Source: Aeromonas bestiarum
Lineage (GTDB): Bacteria; Pseudomonadota; Gammaproteobacteria; Enterobacterales; Aeromonadaceae
Reading direction: 5' to 3'
NCBI RefSeq assembly: GCF_000819745.1
Contig: NZ_CDDA01000037.1
Location: 1 to 64,000, forward strand
DNA length: 64,000 nucleotides
The notes below the pieces were generated by a model that was given only the letters and a program-made list of their open reading frames with translations, had not been told where the DNA came from and searched no databases. Each line of letters opens with the position of its first letter. Position 1 is the first letter of the stretch. Shown one piece after another: positions 36,951 through 47,240 of the stretch. The position numbers were made by a program, and so were the translations under genes.

Positions 36951-39406
36951 TGGAACAGCAGCAACAAGGAGAGATCACGGTGGCAACAGAAGCAGGATTG
37001 AAGCGGCGCCATGTACACAAGTTTGGTGGCAGCAGTCTGGCGGATCCGGTCTGCTATCGCCGGGTCGCGGCTATCGTCGAGCAGCAGGTTGGCGGAGATG
37101 AACTGATCGTGGTTTCTGCCGCTGGCAAGACCACCAACCGGTTGATCCAGCTGGTGGAGCTGGCCGAGGCGGGGGACGAGGCCGCCGGTGAAGCCATCAC
37201 GGCCCTGCACGCCTATCAGCAGAGCCTGATCGACGGTCTGCTGGAGGGGGAGTTGCAGCTCGACTTGAGCCAGCAGCTGGCCGATGACATGCAGCTGATC
37301 GCCAAGACCCTGGAGGGGCAGTTTGACCGCTTCGCCCGCAACGGCCTGCTCGCCTTTGGCGAGGTGTGGTCGGCGCGCCTGTTGGCGGCCCTGCTCACCA
37401 GCCGCGGCGACAAGGCCATCTGGCTCGATGCCCGCAGCTTCCTGCGCGCCGAGGACGGTGCCCTGGTCAAGGTGGATACTGCGCTTTCCAGCGAACTGCT
37501 CAAGGCGCGGCTGGCCGAACATGCCGGTCGCATAGTGGTGACAGGTTTCATCGCCGCCGACATGGAGGGGCGCTCCCTGCTGCTCGGTCGCAACGGCTCC
37601 GACTACAGCGCCAGCCTGCTGGCCCTGCTGGCGGACGGCGAATCCACCACCATCTGGAGCGACGTGGCCGGTGTCTACAGCGCGGATCCGCGCCGGGTCA
37701 AGGAGGCGCGCCTGCTGGAGCGTCTGAGCCTGGCCGAAGCGAACGAGCTGGCCCGTCTCGGCTCCTCGGTGCTGCATTCGCGCACCCTGCAACCCGTGGC
37801 CGACAGTCGCCAGCGCCTCACCCTGCGCTGCAGCTACAACCCGGATGAGGGCTGCACTCACATACTGCGCCGGGCGCCGCGCTCCGGCGGCGCCCGCATC
37901 GTCTCCTCGGTGGACCAGATCGCCCTGATCGAGCTGAAAGTGCTGCCGCAGACCCATTTTGATCAGACGGTGGCGGCCATCGAGGCCCATCTGGCCCGCC
38001 ACCGCCTTAACCCGCTTACCCTGCAGCGCCAGCCGGATCGGCGGGTGCTGCGTCTGGCCTACACCCTGGAAGTGGCGGAAGGGGCGTTCGAGCTGCTGCG
38101 CGACTTCCAGCTGCAGGGCAGCTTCACCGGCCTGATCCAGAAAGAGGGATTCAGTCTGGTGGCCCTGGTGGGTGCCGGGGTGACCGACAACGCCGAGCAG
38201 TGTCACCGTTTCTATCAGTTGCTGGCGGATCAGCCGCTGGAGTTCGTGCAGGTGGCCAGAGATGGCCTGAGTCTGGTGGCCGTCGTGCGCCAGGTGGTGC
38301 TGGAGCCCCTGCTTATCGCTCTGCACAGCGCCCTGTTCAGCCGCCCGACCCGGGTCGGGCTGGTGGTGTTCGGCAAGGGCAACATAGGCGGCCACTGGCT
38401 GAGCCTCTATGGCCGCGAGAAGGCGCGCCTCGAACATGAACTCAATCTGGCGCTGACTCTCTACGGGGTGTTCAGCTCGGAAGGGGGCCTGCTGGACGAA
38501 GAGGGGCTGGATCCCCTCAAGGTGCAGGACAAGTTCAACCCCAAACCGCTGATCTGGCCGGAGTTGCTCTCTCAGCTTGAGCAGCACAGCTTCGATACCC
38601 TGGTTGCGCTCGACATGACCGCCAGCGAGACGGTGAGTCGCTACTACCCGGACTTCGCCCAGCTCGGCATCCACATCATAGCGGCCAACAAGTTTGCCGG
38701 TGCCGCCGACAGCGAGTTCTACCAGCGCATCAAGCAGAGCTGCCGCGACCATCAGGTGCAGTGGCGCTACAACGCCACCGTGGGCGCCGGGCTGCCGATC
38801 CAGTCCAGCATCCAGATGCTGCGCCAGAGCGGCGACCGCATCCAGGGGGTCTCCGGCATTTTCTCCGGCACCCTCTCCTGGCTGTTCCAGCAGTATGACG
38901 GCAGCCGCCCCTTCTCCGAACTGGTGGACGAGGCGTGGCAGCACGGCCTGACCGAGCCGGATCCTCGCGAGGATCTCTCCGGCCAGGATGTGCGTCGCAA
39001 GCTGCTGATCCTGGCGCGGGAGGCGGGCTTCGAGCTCGACTCCGCCGATATCGAGCTGGAGAACCTGGTACCCGTGCCTCTGCGCAAGGTGAGCACGGAT
39101 CAGTTCATGGACAGGCTGAGCGAGCTGGACGGCCCGATCCAGTCAGCCTTCGAAGGAGCCAAGCGCCTCGGCAAGGTGCTGCGCTACGTCGCCCGTTTCG
39201 AGCACGATGGCAAGGCGCGGGTCGGACTGGAGGCGCTGGAGCCCCACCACCCGTTCGCCAACCTGCTGCCGTGCGACAACATCTTCGCCATCGAGAGCGA
39301 CAGCTACCGCACCAACCCGCTGGTCATTCAAGGGCCGGGCGCAGGCCGGGAAGTGACGGCCGCCGCCATCCAGTACGATCTCTGGCAGATCTGTGCCTCC
39401 CTCTAA
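36950..39406 (+). CDS. metL: Bifunctional aspartokinase II / homoserine dehydrogenase II
   Basis: Fused enzyme of 818 aa catalysing the first and third steps from aspartate towards methionine. N-terminal aspartate-kinase domain with KFGGSS at about residue 24, a central regulatory region with ACT-like folds (about 325-450), and a C-terminal homoserine dehydrogenase with the NAD(P) loop VVFGKGNIGGHWL (about 466-478) and GLTEPDPREDLSGQDV. metB-metL order and MetJ boxes support MetL rather than ThrA. Confidence 0.96.
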   Translation: MEQQQQGEITVATEAGLKRRHVHKFGGSSLADPVCYRRVAAIVEQQVGGDELIVVSAAGKTTNRLIQLVELAEAGDEAAGEAITALHAYQQSLIDGLLEGELQLDLSQQLADDMQLIAKTLEGQFDRFARNGLLAFGEVWSARLLAALLTSRGDKAIWLDARSFLRAEDGALVKVDTALSSELLKARLAEHAGRIVVTGFIAADMEGRSLLLGRNGSDYSASLLALLADGESTTIWSDVAGVYSADPRRVKEARLLERLSLAEANELARLGSSVLHSRTLQPVADSRQRLTLRCSYNPDEGCTHILRRAPRSGGARIVSSVDQIALIELKVLPQTHFDQTVAAIEAHLARHRLNPLTLQRQPDRRVLRLAYTLEVAEGAFELLRDFQLQGSFTGLIQKEGFSLVALVGAGVTDNAEQCHRFYQLLADQPLEFVQVARDGLSLVAVVRQVVLEPLLIALHSALFSRPTRVGLVVFGKGNIGGHWLSLYGREKARLEHELNLALTLYGVFSSEGGLLDEEGLDPLKVQDKFNPKPLIWPELLSQLEQHSFDTLVALDMTASETVSRYYPDFAQLGIHIIAANKFAGAADSEFYQRIKQSCRDHQVQWRYNATVGAGLPIQSSIQMLRQSGDRIQGVSGIFSGTLSWLFQQYDGSRPFSELVDEAWQHGLTEPDPREDLSGQDVRRKLLILAREAGFELDSADIELENLVPVPLRKVSTDQFMDRLSELDGPIQSAFEGAKRLGKVLRYVARFEHDGKARVGLEALEPHHPFANLLPCDNIFAIESDSYRTNPLVIQGPGAGREVTAAAIQYDLWQICASL

Positions 39407-39444
39407 GGCACATGTGGGGAGTGTGATCCACCTATCTAACCGAA

Positions 39445-39477
39445 TAAAAAAAGGCGCCATAGTGGCGCCTTTTTTTA
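39445..39477 (+). terminator. Terminator of metBL
   Basis: Stem AAAGGCGCCA / TGGCGCCTTT with a TAG loop and a run of T on the plus strand, 45 bp after metL. Confidence 0.88.
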
Positions 39478-39588
39478 TGTAGGTTCTATCAGTTCCGTTG
39501 ATGTAGGTTTTATTCCCCTCTTTGTAAGTGAAATATGGAGTGGAAAGTGACCCATATCTATATATTTACAGAAGTAGCGTATTTGTAG

Positions 39589-40215
39589 TTACATTACATG
39601 CAAGCTGAATTCATTGAAATACACAGGGAATGCTTGTTTGTTAGCTCTCCCGCCACCACCAAGAGTGATCTTTCCTACTTTTTGTATTGATGTTGACTCT
39701 GAGTAAATAGGTGTGCCATTCACAGATATTTTCAGTGTTCCGTCCATCTTAATAATCGTTACGCGAACCTTGGACATATTTATATATTTCCCTTTGGGGG
39801 AGGTACATGTTCCACCAGTACAGACCTGAGATGTCCAAACATCATTGCCATCTCGACCAATGTAGACCTGAAGAGCGTCACTGCCATCTTCGTTGTTGAT
39901 TGCCACATATGCCCGAGAATTACTTTCTGACAGATTACTGAAATCCCCCTGCATTACAACGCTCAAGGACAGATCTGTGGTCGGGGTGATGAGTTTTTCG
40001 ACTCCTGCGAACGCAAAGCTCTGTGAGCTGCCTTGAGCAATTATGCGTAACGTACTGTTCTCGGTACTAATATTTGCCTTGTCAGAGGTGTTATCAAAAA
40101 CCTGCCAGCCTGACAGTGAACCAGAACTAAAGCTATCGTGAACATAGCCATCTTTAGCATACGCATAGTGAGTGGTCAGCGATATCGCCAGAATGGCTAG
40201 AAATATGCTCTTCAT
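39589..40215 (-). CDS. Predicted secreted protein with a lectin/laminin-G-like beta-sandwich
   Basis: Unrecognised 208-aa protein. N-terminal signal peptide (about 1-20, IFLAILAISLTTHYAYA) and then an all-beta domain beginning FSSGSLSGWQVFDN and continuing with strand patterns (KVRVTIIKMDGTLKISVNGT, KITLGGGGRAN) like concanavalin/LamG-type modules of secreted binding or hydrolytic proteins. One Cys pair (CTGGTC). SD GGAGGG before the ATG supports expression. Its base composition is clearly more AT-rich than its neighbours, suggesting acquisition. Function unknown. Confidence 0.7.
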   Translation of the reverse strand: MKSIFLAILAISLTTHYAYAKDGYVHDSFSSGSLSGWQVFDNTSDKANISTENSTLRIIAQGSSQSFAFAGVEKLITPTTDLSLSVVMQGDFSNLSESNSRAYVAINNEDGSDALQVYIGRDGNDVWTSQVCTGGTCTSPKGKYINMSKVRVTIIKMDGTLKISVNGTPIYSESTSIQKVGKITLGGGGRANKQAFPVYFNEFSLHVM

Positions 40216-40623
40216 GGTAACCCTCCAAATAAAAATGATATTATATCAACTTGGTATATTGTCACACATGCCATATGGAGGATTGCATTGTTTATTTTTA
40301 ATCTTTTGTGTTATATATGGTTGGGTATGTTCTAACTATCACTGCATGTGAAATTTTCAACCTGTTTAAAAGTTTTATTTTAAATGAAGCTTAAAAATCC
40401 AGAATGCAATTAATTATATGTTTAGTTGTATTGATATAAATAACTTGAAAATCTACTGTGTAAAAATGTGCCATATCAGAGCCTTTTCAGTTGGGAACTG
40501 CCGCACAATGGGGTATGTCATGGCTGATACCGCACGACGCAACTCCCTGAATCGCAGAGTGCTAGCAGAAATGACTGGGGGAGTTCGGCAGGCAAAGGTG
40601 TGTGCCAAGTGCCGGGCAGGCAA
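40216..40623. other. AT-rich gap
   Basis: About 400 bp with low GC in its left two thirds and a sharp return to high GC near 40500. It should include the promoter of the minus-strand secreted protein. An 82-codon frame (40418-40666) runs antisense into the next gene's end and has no SD or recognisable domain. No repeat or mobile-element end was recognised. Confidence 0.5.
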
Positions 40624-41022
40624 TCACATGGCAGGCCACTGGCCGTTCGAGGTGATGCAGTCCTGACGAAACTTTTCCCATGGGGCGGGATCTTCAACTC
40701 CATTCAGGTTCAACCCCATGTTGATCAACATGCCCTGAAAAATGCGCAACTGACGAAGCACCTGGAATTGCACCTGTTCCCGAGAGAGGTTGGTCGCCAG
40801 CAGTTGAGTCACAGCATCATCGACGGCGGAACCATACTCCTGGCGAAAATCTTCCAGTGTTGCCTCCATGGCCGCGTCCCTTAGCTTTTTGAGGGTGGCC
40901 GGCGGCATGGTGGAATAGGTTTTGGCTTTGGTTATCAGCTCATCACAGACCATTATGGTGTCGTCGGTATTGGCACCCGCCGTGAAAGAGGCGAAGAGAA
41001 CCAGCAGATAGAGTAGGCGCAT
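40624..41022 (-). CDS. Small secreted or periplasmic protein of unknown function
   Basis: 132-aa protein with a signal peptide (MRLLYLLVLFASFTAGA) and a mostly helical mature part (PPATLKKLRDAAMEATLEDF, SREQVQFQVLRQLRIFQGML). Two cysteines (MVCDEL and RQDCIT) lie near the ends and may pair. GGAGG 10 nt before the ATG at 41022 supports this start over the longer frame. It follows the ppc terminator on the same strand. No family recognised. Confidence 0.65.
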   Translation of the reverse strand: MRLLYLLVLFASFTAGANTDDTIMVCDELITKAKTYSTMPPATLKKLRDAAMEATLEDFRQEYGSAVDDAVTQLLATNLSREQVQFQVLRQLRIFQGMLINMGLNLNGVEDPAPWEKFRQDCITSNGQWPAM

Positions 41023-41078
41023 GGACAGGCGTCCTCCATTGAAGATGAAGTTATTATGCGGCAATTAAATACCTGCGA

Positions 41079-41106
41079 AAAGGGCGCCAATCTGGCGCCC
41101 TTTGTT
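41079..41106 (-). terminator. Terminator of ppc
   Basis: Stem AAAGGGCGCCA / TGGCGCCCTTT with a 3-nt loop and TTTT on the minus strand, just after the ppc stop. Confidence 0.8.
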
Positions 41107-41132
41107 CTATGTGCGTTGCGGCCTGTCAGCCA

Positions 41133-43766
41133 TCAACCCGTGTTGCGCATGCCTGCGGCAATACCGGCGATGGTGACCATCAGCGCCTGATCCAGCTCGG
41201 GGTGCAGGATCTCGGCATGGTTGCGCGAGCGGCCCAGCAGCTCGACCTGCAGCACGTTGAGCGGGTCAGTGTAGGGGTTGCGCAGCTTGATGGACTCCTT
41301 GATCCAGGGCTGGTCGTCGAGCAAGTCGCCCTGCGGGCGCAGCTCCAGCACCACCTGGATGGAGTCGGCAAGCTCCTGGCGCAGCTGTTTGCCCAGGCCC
41401 CACAGCTCCTTGGGTACCAGACGGGTGTCATAGTACTCGGCCAGCCAGACGTCGGCCTTGAGGAACACCATCTCCAGCATCTCGAGGCGGGTGCGGAAGA
41501 AGGGCCACTGGCGGCTCATCTCTTCCAGCACGCTCTTCTGACCGTCTGTGATGGCCTGCTGCAGTCCCTTGTGGGCACCGAGCCAGGCCGGCAGCATCAG
41601 CCGGTTCTGGGTCCAGGCGAAGATCCAGGGGATGGCGCGCAGGCTCTCGACGCCGCCGTTGGGCTTGCGCTTGGAGGGGCGCGAACCGAGCGGCAGCTTG
41701 CCGAGTTCCATCTCGGGGGTGGCGGCACGGAAGTAGGGCACGAAGTCCGGATGGCCGCGCACTATGCTGCGGTAGTGATCGCAGGAGACGGTGGCCAGCT
41801 GCTCCATCACGGCGCGCCAGCACTCCTTCGGCTTGGGCGGTGGCAGCAGGTTCCCTTCCAGCACGGCGCTGGTGTAGAGGTTCAGGCTGTGGATGGCCAC
41901 TTTCGGCAGGCCGAACTTGAAGCGGATCATCTCGCCCTGTTCGGTCACCCGCAGGCCGCCGCGCAGGGATCCCGGTGGTTGTGACAGGATCGCCTGATGG
42001 GCGGGGGCGCCGCCACGGCCGACGGTACCGCCACGGCCATGGAACAGGGTGAGGCGCAGCTTGTTGGCCTCGGCCAGTGCCACCAGGGATTCCATGGCGG
42101 CGTACTGGGCCCAGCCGGCGGCCATCATGCCCGCGTCCTTGGCGGAGTCGGAGTAGCCGATCATCACGTACTGACGACCCTGGATGTAGCCGCGATACCA
42201 GTCCACCGACAGCAGGCGCTCCATCACGGCGGTGCCCGCCATCAGGTCTTCCTGGGTCTCGAACAGCGGGGCGACCGGCATGCGGAACTTGCAACCGGCC
42301 TCTTTGAGCAACAGCTGCACCGCCAGCACGTCGGACGGTGCGCCGGCCATGGAGATGATGTAGATGCCGAAGGCATCAGGATCGTGACCGGCGATCACCC
42401 GACAGGTGTCTATGGTCTCGCGGGTCTCGTCGCTCGGTTCCCAGTCGGTCGGGATCAGCGGACGGCGGGAGTTCAGCTCGTTGAGCAGGAAGGCCTGCTT
42501 GTCGTCCTCGCTCCACTCGGCGTAGTCACCCATGCCGAGGTAACGGGTCAGCTCGGAGAAGACCTGACCGTGACGCTCGCCATCCTGACGTATGTCCAGC
42601 TTGACCAGATGGATGCCGAAACAGGCCAGCTTGCGCAGCACGTCCAGCAGCATGCCGTCGGCTATGTTGCCCATGCCGCAGGCGTGCAGCGAGTGGTAGC
42701 AGAGCTCCAGCGGCTCGCGCAGCTGGGCCGTGGTCTTGACCAGATCCCGGCTCTCGCTCGCCTGACCCTGCACCTTGGCGGTGAGAAATTCCTGGGTCTC
42801 GCGCAGCTGTTCACGCAGCTCGCGCACCAGGGCGCGGTAGGGCTCTGGGTGATCGCCCACCCGCTCGCGCACTGCGTCTGTGCAGTCGGACATGGAGAGC
42901 TCGGAGGTGAGCTCCTTGATGTCCTTGTAGAACAGGTTGACCGCCATCCAGCGGCCCAGCTCCAGTACTTCTGCGGTCACCTTGGCGGTGACGAAGGGGT
43001 TGCCGTCACGGTCACCGCCCATCCAGGAGGTGAACTTGACCGGCGCGGCATCCAGCGGCAGCCGCACACCCAGGTGCTGTTGCAGCCGCTCGTCCAGGTT
43101 GCGCATGAATTCGGGAATGGCCGGCCATAGGCTGTTTTCCACCACGGCGAAGCCCCACTTGGCTTCGTCCACCGGGGTCGGACGCTGCTCGCGGATCTCG
43201 TTGGTGTGCCAGGCCTGATTGACCAGCTGCTCGATGCGATTGAGGATCTTGTCCCGCTCGCGGGGCAGCAGATCGGAGAGTTCCAGCGCCTCCAGGCAGT
43301 CGTTGAGCTGCACGTGCTTGTGGATCAGGGTGCGACGGGTCACCTCGGTCGGGTGAGCGGTCAGCACAAGGTCGATATCCAGCTCGCGCACGGCCTGGAT
43401 GATGGCTTCCTGTGACAGGTTGGAGGCCTTGAGCTTGGCGAACATCTGCTCCAGCGGATCCGGGGTGCAGACCTGCTCTTCGCAGCGGCGGGAGATGGTG
43501 TGGAACTGTTCGGCCACGTTGGCCAGGTTGAGGAACTGGCTGAAGGCGCGGGCCACCGGCAGCAGCTCGTCATCGCTCAGGGTGCGCAGGGTATCGAGCA
43601 GACGTTCCCGGTCTGCTTCATTGCCTTTGCGGGAGGATTTGGCCAACTGGCGAATGGTTTCGATCTTGTCGAGGAAGGCCTGTCCCTGATGATCCTTGAT
43701 GGACTTGCCCAGCAGTTGACCCAGCATGCCTACGTTGGCGCGTAGCGCGGCGTACTTTTCGTTCAT
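41133..43766 (-). CDS. ppc: Phosphoenolpyruvate carboxylase
   Basis: Anaplerotic enzyme that carboxylates PEP with bicarbonate to oxaloacetate; 877 aa, normal for bacteria. Signature motifs: [13 protein letters not shown] (catalytic His at about residue 138), [12 protein letters not shown] (about 580) and the C-terminal MRNTG needed for the active site and tetramer. Monocistronic, next to the argE/argC divergon as in E. coli, where ppc is also adjacent to argECBH. Confidence 0.97.
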   Translation of the reverse strand: MNEKYAALRANVGMLGQLLGKSIKDHQGQAFLDKIETIRQLAKSSRKGNEADRERLLDTLRTLSDDELLPVARAFSQFLNLANVAEQFHTISRRCEEQVCTPDPLEQMFAKLKASNLSQEAIIQAVRELDIDLVLTAHPTEVTRRTLIHKHVQLNDCLEALELSDLLPRERDKILNRIEQLVNQAWHTNEIREQRPTPVDEAKWGFAVVENSLWPAIPEFMRNLDERLQQHLGVRLPLDAAPVKFTSWMGGDRDGNPFVTAKVTAEVLELGRWMAVNLFYKDIKELTSELSMSDCTDAVRERVGDHPEPYRALVRELREQLRETQEFLTAKVQGQASESRDLVKTTAQLREPLELCYHSLHACGMGNIADGMLLDVLRKLACFGIHLVKLDIRQDGERHGQVFSELTRYLGMGDYAEWSEDDKQAFLLNELNSRRPLIPTDWEPSDETRETIDTCRVIAGHDPDAFGIYIISMAGAPSDVLAVQLLLKEAGCKFRMPVAPLFETQEDLMAGTAVMERLLSVDWYRGYIQGRQYVMIGYSDSAKDAGMMAAGWAQYAAMESLVALAEANKLRLTLFHGRGGTVGRGGAPAHQAILSQPPGSLRGGLRVTEQGEMIRFKFGLPKVAIHSLNLYTSAVLEGNLLPPPKPKECWRAVMEQLATVSCDHYRSIVRGHPDFVPYFRAATPEMELGKLPLGSRPSKRKPNGGVESLRAIPWIFAWTQNRLMLPAWLGAHKGLQQAITDGQKSVLEEMSRQWPFFRTRLEMLEMVFLKADVWLAEYYDTRLVPKELWGLGKQLRQELADSIQVVLELRPQGDLLDDQPWIKESIKLRNPYTDPLNVLQVELLGRSRNHAEILHPELDQALMVTIAGIAAGMRNTG

Positions 43767-43980
43767 TCCACATCCTTATCTGGTTGGTGTCTCTCTCCAT
43801 CCGAGGTGAGAGACAGCCTCACTTATTGTTGTGTGATTACAACATATGCTCCGTCATCTTAGGGTGACAATCTACCCAGATTGTCTGCGCAAGGTCAAAT
43901 AACAGGCCGATTCAGAACATGTATTTCCCTCACCTGTCCCGAGGCGGCATGTTATGTAACTTACTTACATTCCCGTCAAT

Positions 43981-45126
43981 TCAGAGGCAAAACCGGCGGA
44001 TCAGGTGTTGCAGCACAGCCGTGGTCGGTTTGACGAAGGAGAGATCCAGGTATTCGTCCGGCTGATGGGCCTGGGTGATATGGCCCGGGCCCAGCACGAT
44101 TGTCTGGCATCCCAGCTGCTGGATAAAGGGCGCCTCGGTGCAATAGTTCACCGACTCCGCCTTGTGCCCGCTCGCCTTCTCGGCCTCGCGCACCAGCACA
44201 GAGTCGTCCGCGCAGGCATAGGCGGGGATGGGCTCGTGCAGGTGTTGCAGGTGCAGGCAGCCCGGCTGGTGGATTTCGATGGGGGCGAGTGCCTCCTTCA
44301 GCATGCCCATCAGTTCGTCCGGCCCCACCTGCGGGGTGGGGCGCATGTCGATGTGCAGCTCGCAGCAACCGCAGATGCGGTTCGGGCTGTCGCCCCCCTG
44401 GATGTATCCCAGATTCAGCGTGGGCTGCGGCACCGCGAACCTGTAGTCGGCATAGGTCTCTTCCAGGCGCAGCTGCAGGCGCAGCACCCGCCCCATGGCC
44501 TGGTGCATTATCTCCAGCGCATTGACGCCGTTGGCGGGATCCGAGCTGTGACCGCTCTTGCCCGTGATGCGGATCGCCTCCGACATGTGCCCCTTGTGGG
44601 CCACCACGGGCACCAGTCCGGTGGGCTCGCCGATCACCGCGTAGTCGGGTTTCAGCTCGGCCGCCGCTGCGATGGCGCGGGCGCCCGCCATTGTGGTCTC
44701 TTCATCGGCGGTGGCCAGGATGCGCAGCGGCTTGCTGAGGGTGGTGAGATCTATCTCTTTGAGCGCCTCGACGATAAAGGCGAAGAAACCCTTCATGTCT
44801 ATGGTGCCGAGGCCGTAGAGGCGATTGCCCTCTTCGGTCACCTTGAAGGGATCCTTGCTCCAGGCGCCCTCGTCGAACGGGACTGTATCTGTATGGCCCG
44901 CCAGCAGCAGGCCGCCCTCGCCCTGACCGATCGTCGCCACCAGATTGAACTTGCCCGGCAGATCCGGCAGGGCGGTCACCTCGCACTGAAAACCGAGCTG
45001 GCCGAACCAGTCGGCCAGCAGCCGGATCACCGCCTCGTTGCTCTGATCCCAGCGGGGATCCGTGCTGCTGATGGAGGGAATCGCAATAATATTCTTATAA
45101 AGTGCAAAAAAATCCAGATTGGCCAT
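43981..45126 (-). CDS. argE: Acetylornithine deacetylase
   Basis: M20-family dinuclear zinc deacetylase, 381 aa, giving ornithine from N-acetylornithine. Metal/catalytic motifs [11 protein letters not shown] (about 79-89), [12 protein letters not shown] (about 140) and the dimerisation domain in between. The start at 45126 has GGAGGAG upstream; the longer frame is not needed. Divergent from argC across 278 bp containing likely ArgR sites. Because argE is present, the linear (non-cyclic) pathway operates here. Confidence 0.95.
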   Translation of the reverse strand: MANLDFFALYKNIIAIPSISSTDPRWDQSNEAVIRLLADWFGQLGFQCEVTALPDLPGKFNLVATIGQGEGGLLLAGHTDTVPFDEGAWSKDPFKVTEEGNRLYGLGTIDMKGFFAFIVEALKEIDLTTLSKPLRILATADEETTMAGARAIAAAAELKPDYAVIGEPTGLVPVVAHKGHMSEAIRITGKSGHSSDPANGVNALEIMHQAMGRVLRLQLRLEETYADYRFAVPQPTLNLGYIQGGDSPNRICGCCELHIDMRPTPQVGPDELMGMLKEALAPIEIHQPGCLHLQHLHEPIPAYACADDSVLVREAEKASGHKAESVNYCTEAPFIQQLGCQTIVLGPGHITQAHQPDEYLDLSFVKPTTAVLQHLIRRFCL

Positions 45127-45183
45127 CAGCTCCTCCTTGCGTCCCCGGAATGTTTCTGTTAGAAAATACAAATGCAAAGTGAG

Positions 45184-45197
45184 TGCATTAATATTCT
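45184..45197. promoter_or_regulatory. Candidate ARG box (ArgR site) between argE and argC
   Basis: TGCATTAATATTCT matches the ARG-box half-sites TGAAT/ATTCA around an AT centre at most positions. It lies between the argE and argC starts, where ArgR sites occur in relatives. The second box of the usual pair was not clearly found. Confidence 0.5.
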
Positions 45198-45404
45198 GTG
45201 AGTTTGCCTGAATATCTGGCTCATCGACAAGGCTTCTAGTTGTAAGGGAAAGTTAATGTTCTGTCACCTGATCTATAACCGACGACACACACCCGCCTGA
45301 ATTGCCCCTCCGCACGCGTTGCGTCAAAGGGGCGGTTCCTCACCCCTTGCACCATCTGCAGCACCATGCTGTGAATTTCGAACCCTGACTTGGAATACTC
45401 AATA

Positions 45405-46412
45405 ATGCTTAACACCGTTATCGTCGGTGCCAGTGGCTACGCGGGAGCCGAACTGGCCGCACTGGTCCAGAACCACCCTCAACTCAAGCTGTTCGGCCTC
45501 TATGTGTCGGCCGGCAGCCAGGATGCACACAAGCGTTTCTCTTCCCTGCATCCCCAGTGGGTCGGCGCGCTGGATCAGCCGCTGCTGCCGCTGGACGAGG
45601 ATGGCATGACCCGGATCCTGACCCAGGCCGATCTGGTGCTGCTGGCCACCGCCCACGAGGTGAGTGCCGAGCTTGCACCCAAGTTCCTGGCCAAGGGTCT
45701 GCCGGTGTTCGATCTCTCCGGTGCCTTCCGGGTCAAGGATCAAGGTTTCTACGACAGCTTCTATGGCTTCACCCACCAGAGCGAGCAGTGGCTGGATCAG
45801 GCCGTCTACGGTCTGGCGGAGTGGAATGCCGATGCCATTGCCGCCGCCCAGCTGATTGCTGTGCCGGGTTGTTACCCGACCGCTTCCTTGTGTGCCCTCA
45901 AGCCGCTGCAGCAGGCCGGCCTGATCGCCAAGGGGTGGCAGCCCATCATCAACGCCGTGTCCGGTGTCTCCGGCGCCGGTCGCAAGGCTGCCATCAACAC
46001 CAGCTTCTGCGAAGTGAGCCTGAATCCCTACGGCACCTTCAACCACAGACACCAGCCTGAGATCAGCCACCACCTGGGCTGCGAGGTGCTGTTCCAGCCC
46101 CACCTCGGCAACTATGTGCGCGGCATCCTGGCCACCATCTATGTGCAGCTGGCGGACGGCGTGACGCCGACCCAGGTGGATCAGGCCTTCCTCAAGGCTT
46201 ACGAAGGCAAGCCGCTGGTGCGCCTCACCGGCCAGATGCCCTCCATCCGTGGCGTGGCAAGCACCCCTTACTGTGATATCGCCTGGCAACAGCAGGGCAA
46301 CATGCTGGTGGTGGTTTCCGCCATCGACAATCTGCTCAAGGGCGCCGCCTCCCAGGCTGTGCAATGCATAAATATCAAATTCGGATTTGAACCGGCCACC
46401 GGCCTGATTTAA
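45405..46412 (+). CDS. argC: N-acetyl-gamma-glutamyl-phosphate reductase
   Basis: NADPH-dependent reductase, 335 aa, third step of arginine synthesis. N-terminal Rossmann motif [12 protein letters not shown] and catalytic Cys in [10 protein letters not shown] (about residue 154). First gene of the argCBFGH operon, likely repressed by ArgR. The ATG at 45405 lacks a strong SD. Confidence 0.96.
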   Translation: MLNTVIVGASGYAGAELAALVQNHPQLKLFGLYVSAGSQDAHKRFSSLHPQWVGALDQPLLPLDEDGMTRILTQADLVLLATAHEVSAELAPKFLAKGLPVFDLSGAFRVKDQGFYDSFYGFTHQSEQWLDQAVYGLAEWNADAIAAAQLIAVPGCYPTASLCALKPLQQAGLIAKGWQPIINAVSGVSGAGRKAAINTSFCEVSLNPYGTFNHRHQPEISHHLGCEVLFQPHLGNYVRGILATIYVQLADGVTPTQVDQAFLKAYEGKPLVRLTGQMPSIRGVASTPYCDIAWQQQGNMLVVVSAIDNLLKGAASQAVQCINIKFGFEPATGLI

Positions 46413-46435
46413 GGACTTAAGGAAGGATTGCAACG

Positions 46436-47215
46436 ATGGACAAACAGACGCTGGTAATCAAGTTGGGTGGTGCCCTGATCGAGAACGACGAGGCGCTGAC
46501 CGCCCTGTTCGCCACCCTCAAAACCTTTCTGGATGAGCAACACAGACCCCTGGTGCTGGTGCACGGCGGCGGCTGCCTGGTGGATGACCTGCTCAAGGGG
46601 CTGGGTCTGACTTCCACCAAGAAGAACGGCCTGCGGGTGACCCCGTTCGAGCAGATCCCCTTTATCGCCGGCGCCCTGGCGGGGACCGCCAACAAGCAGA
46701 TGATGGCCAAGGCCATCGCCACCGGCATTCCGGCCGTGGGGCTCTGCCTCGCCGATGGCGGCCTGTGTCAGGTAACCCAGCTCGACCCGGATCTCGGTGC
46801 GGTCGGCGACTGCAAACCGGGCAACCCGGCGCTGGTGACCGGCATACTGGGGCAGGGCTTCCTGCCGGTGGTGAGCTCCATCGGCATCACGGCCGATGGC
46901 CAGCTGATGAACGTCAACGCGGATCAAGCGGCCACCGCCATTGCCGAGGCGCTCGGCGCCGATCTGGTGATGCTGTCGGACGTGAGCGGCATCCTGGATG
47001 GCAAGGGCAAGCTGGTGCCGCAGCTGAACAAGGCGACCGCACTGGATCTGATGGAGAAGGGGGTGATCAGCGATGGCATGGCGGTCAAGGTGAAAGCCGC
47101 GCTGCATGCTGCCGAGACCCTCGGCAAACCGGTCTGTGTGGCCAGCTGGCGTTACCCGGATCAACTGCTCAAGCTGCTGGCCGGTGGTGCCGTCGGCACC
47201 CAGGTCACCCTCTAA
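46436..47215 (+). CDS. argB: Acetylglutamate kinase
   Basis: Amino-acid kinase, 259 aa, phosphorylating N-acetylglutamate. Motifs LVIKLGGALI (phosphate loop), LVHGGGCLVDDLL and MLSDVSGILDG are typical. It follows argC by 23 bp and precedes argF by 25 bp in the same operon. It lacks the N-terminal helix of the arginine-inhibited type, so feedback inhibition probably acts elsewhere. Confidence 0.96.
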   Translation: MDKQTLVIKLGGALIENDEALTALFATLKTFLDEQHRPLVLVHGGGCLVDDLLKGLGLTSTKKNGLRVTPFEQIPFIAGALAGTANKQMMAKAIATGIPAVGLCLADGGLCQVTQLDPDLGAVGDCKPGNPALVTGILGQGFLPVVSSIGITADGQLMNVNADQAATAIAEALGADLVMLSDVSGILDGKGKLVPQLNKATALDLMEKGVISDGMAVKVKAALHAAETLGKPVCVASWRYPDQLLKLLAGGAVGTQVTL

Positions 47216-47240
47216 CCCTGGCCGGAAAAAGGAACATCCG

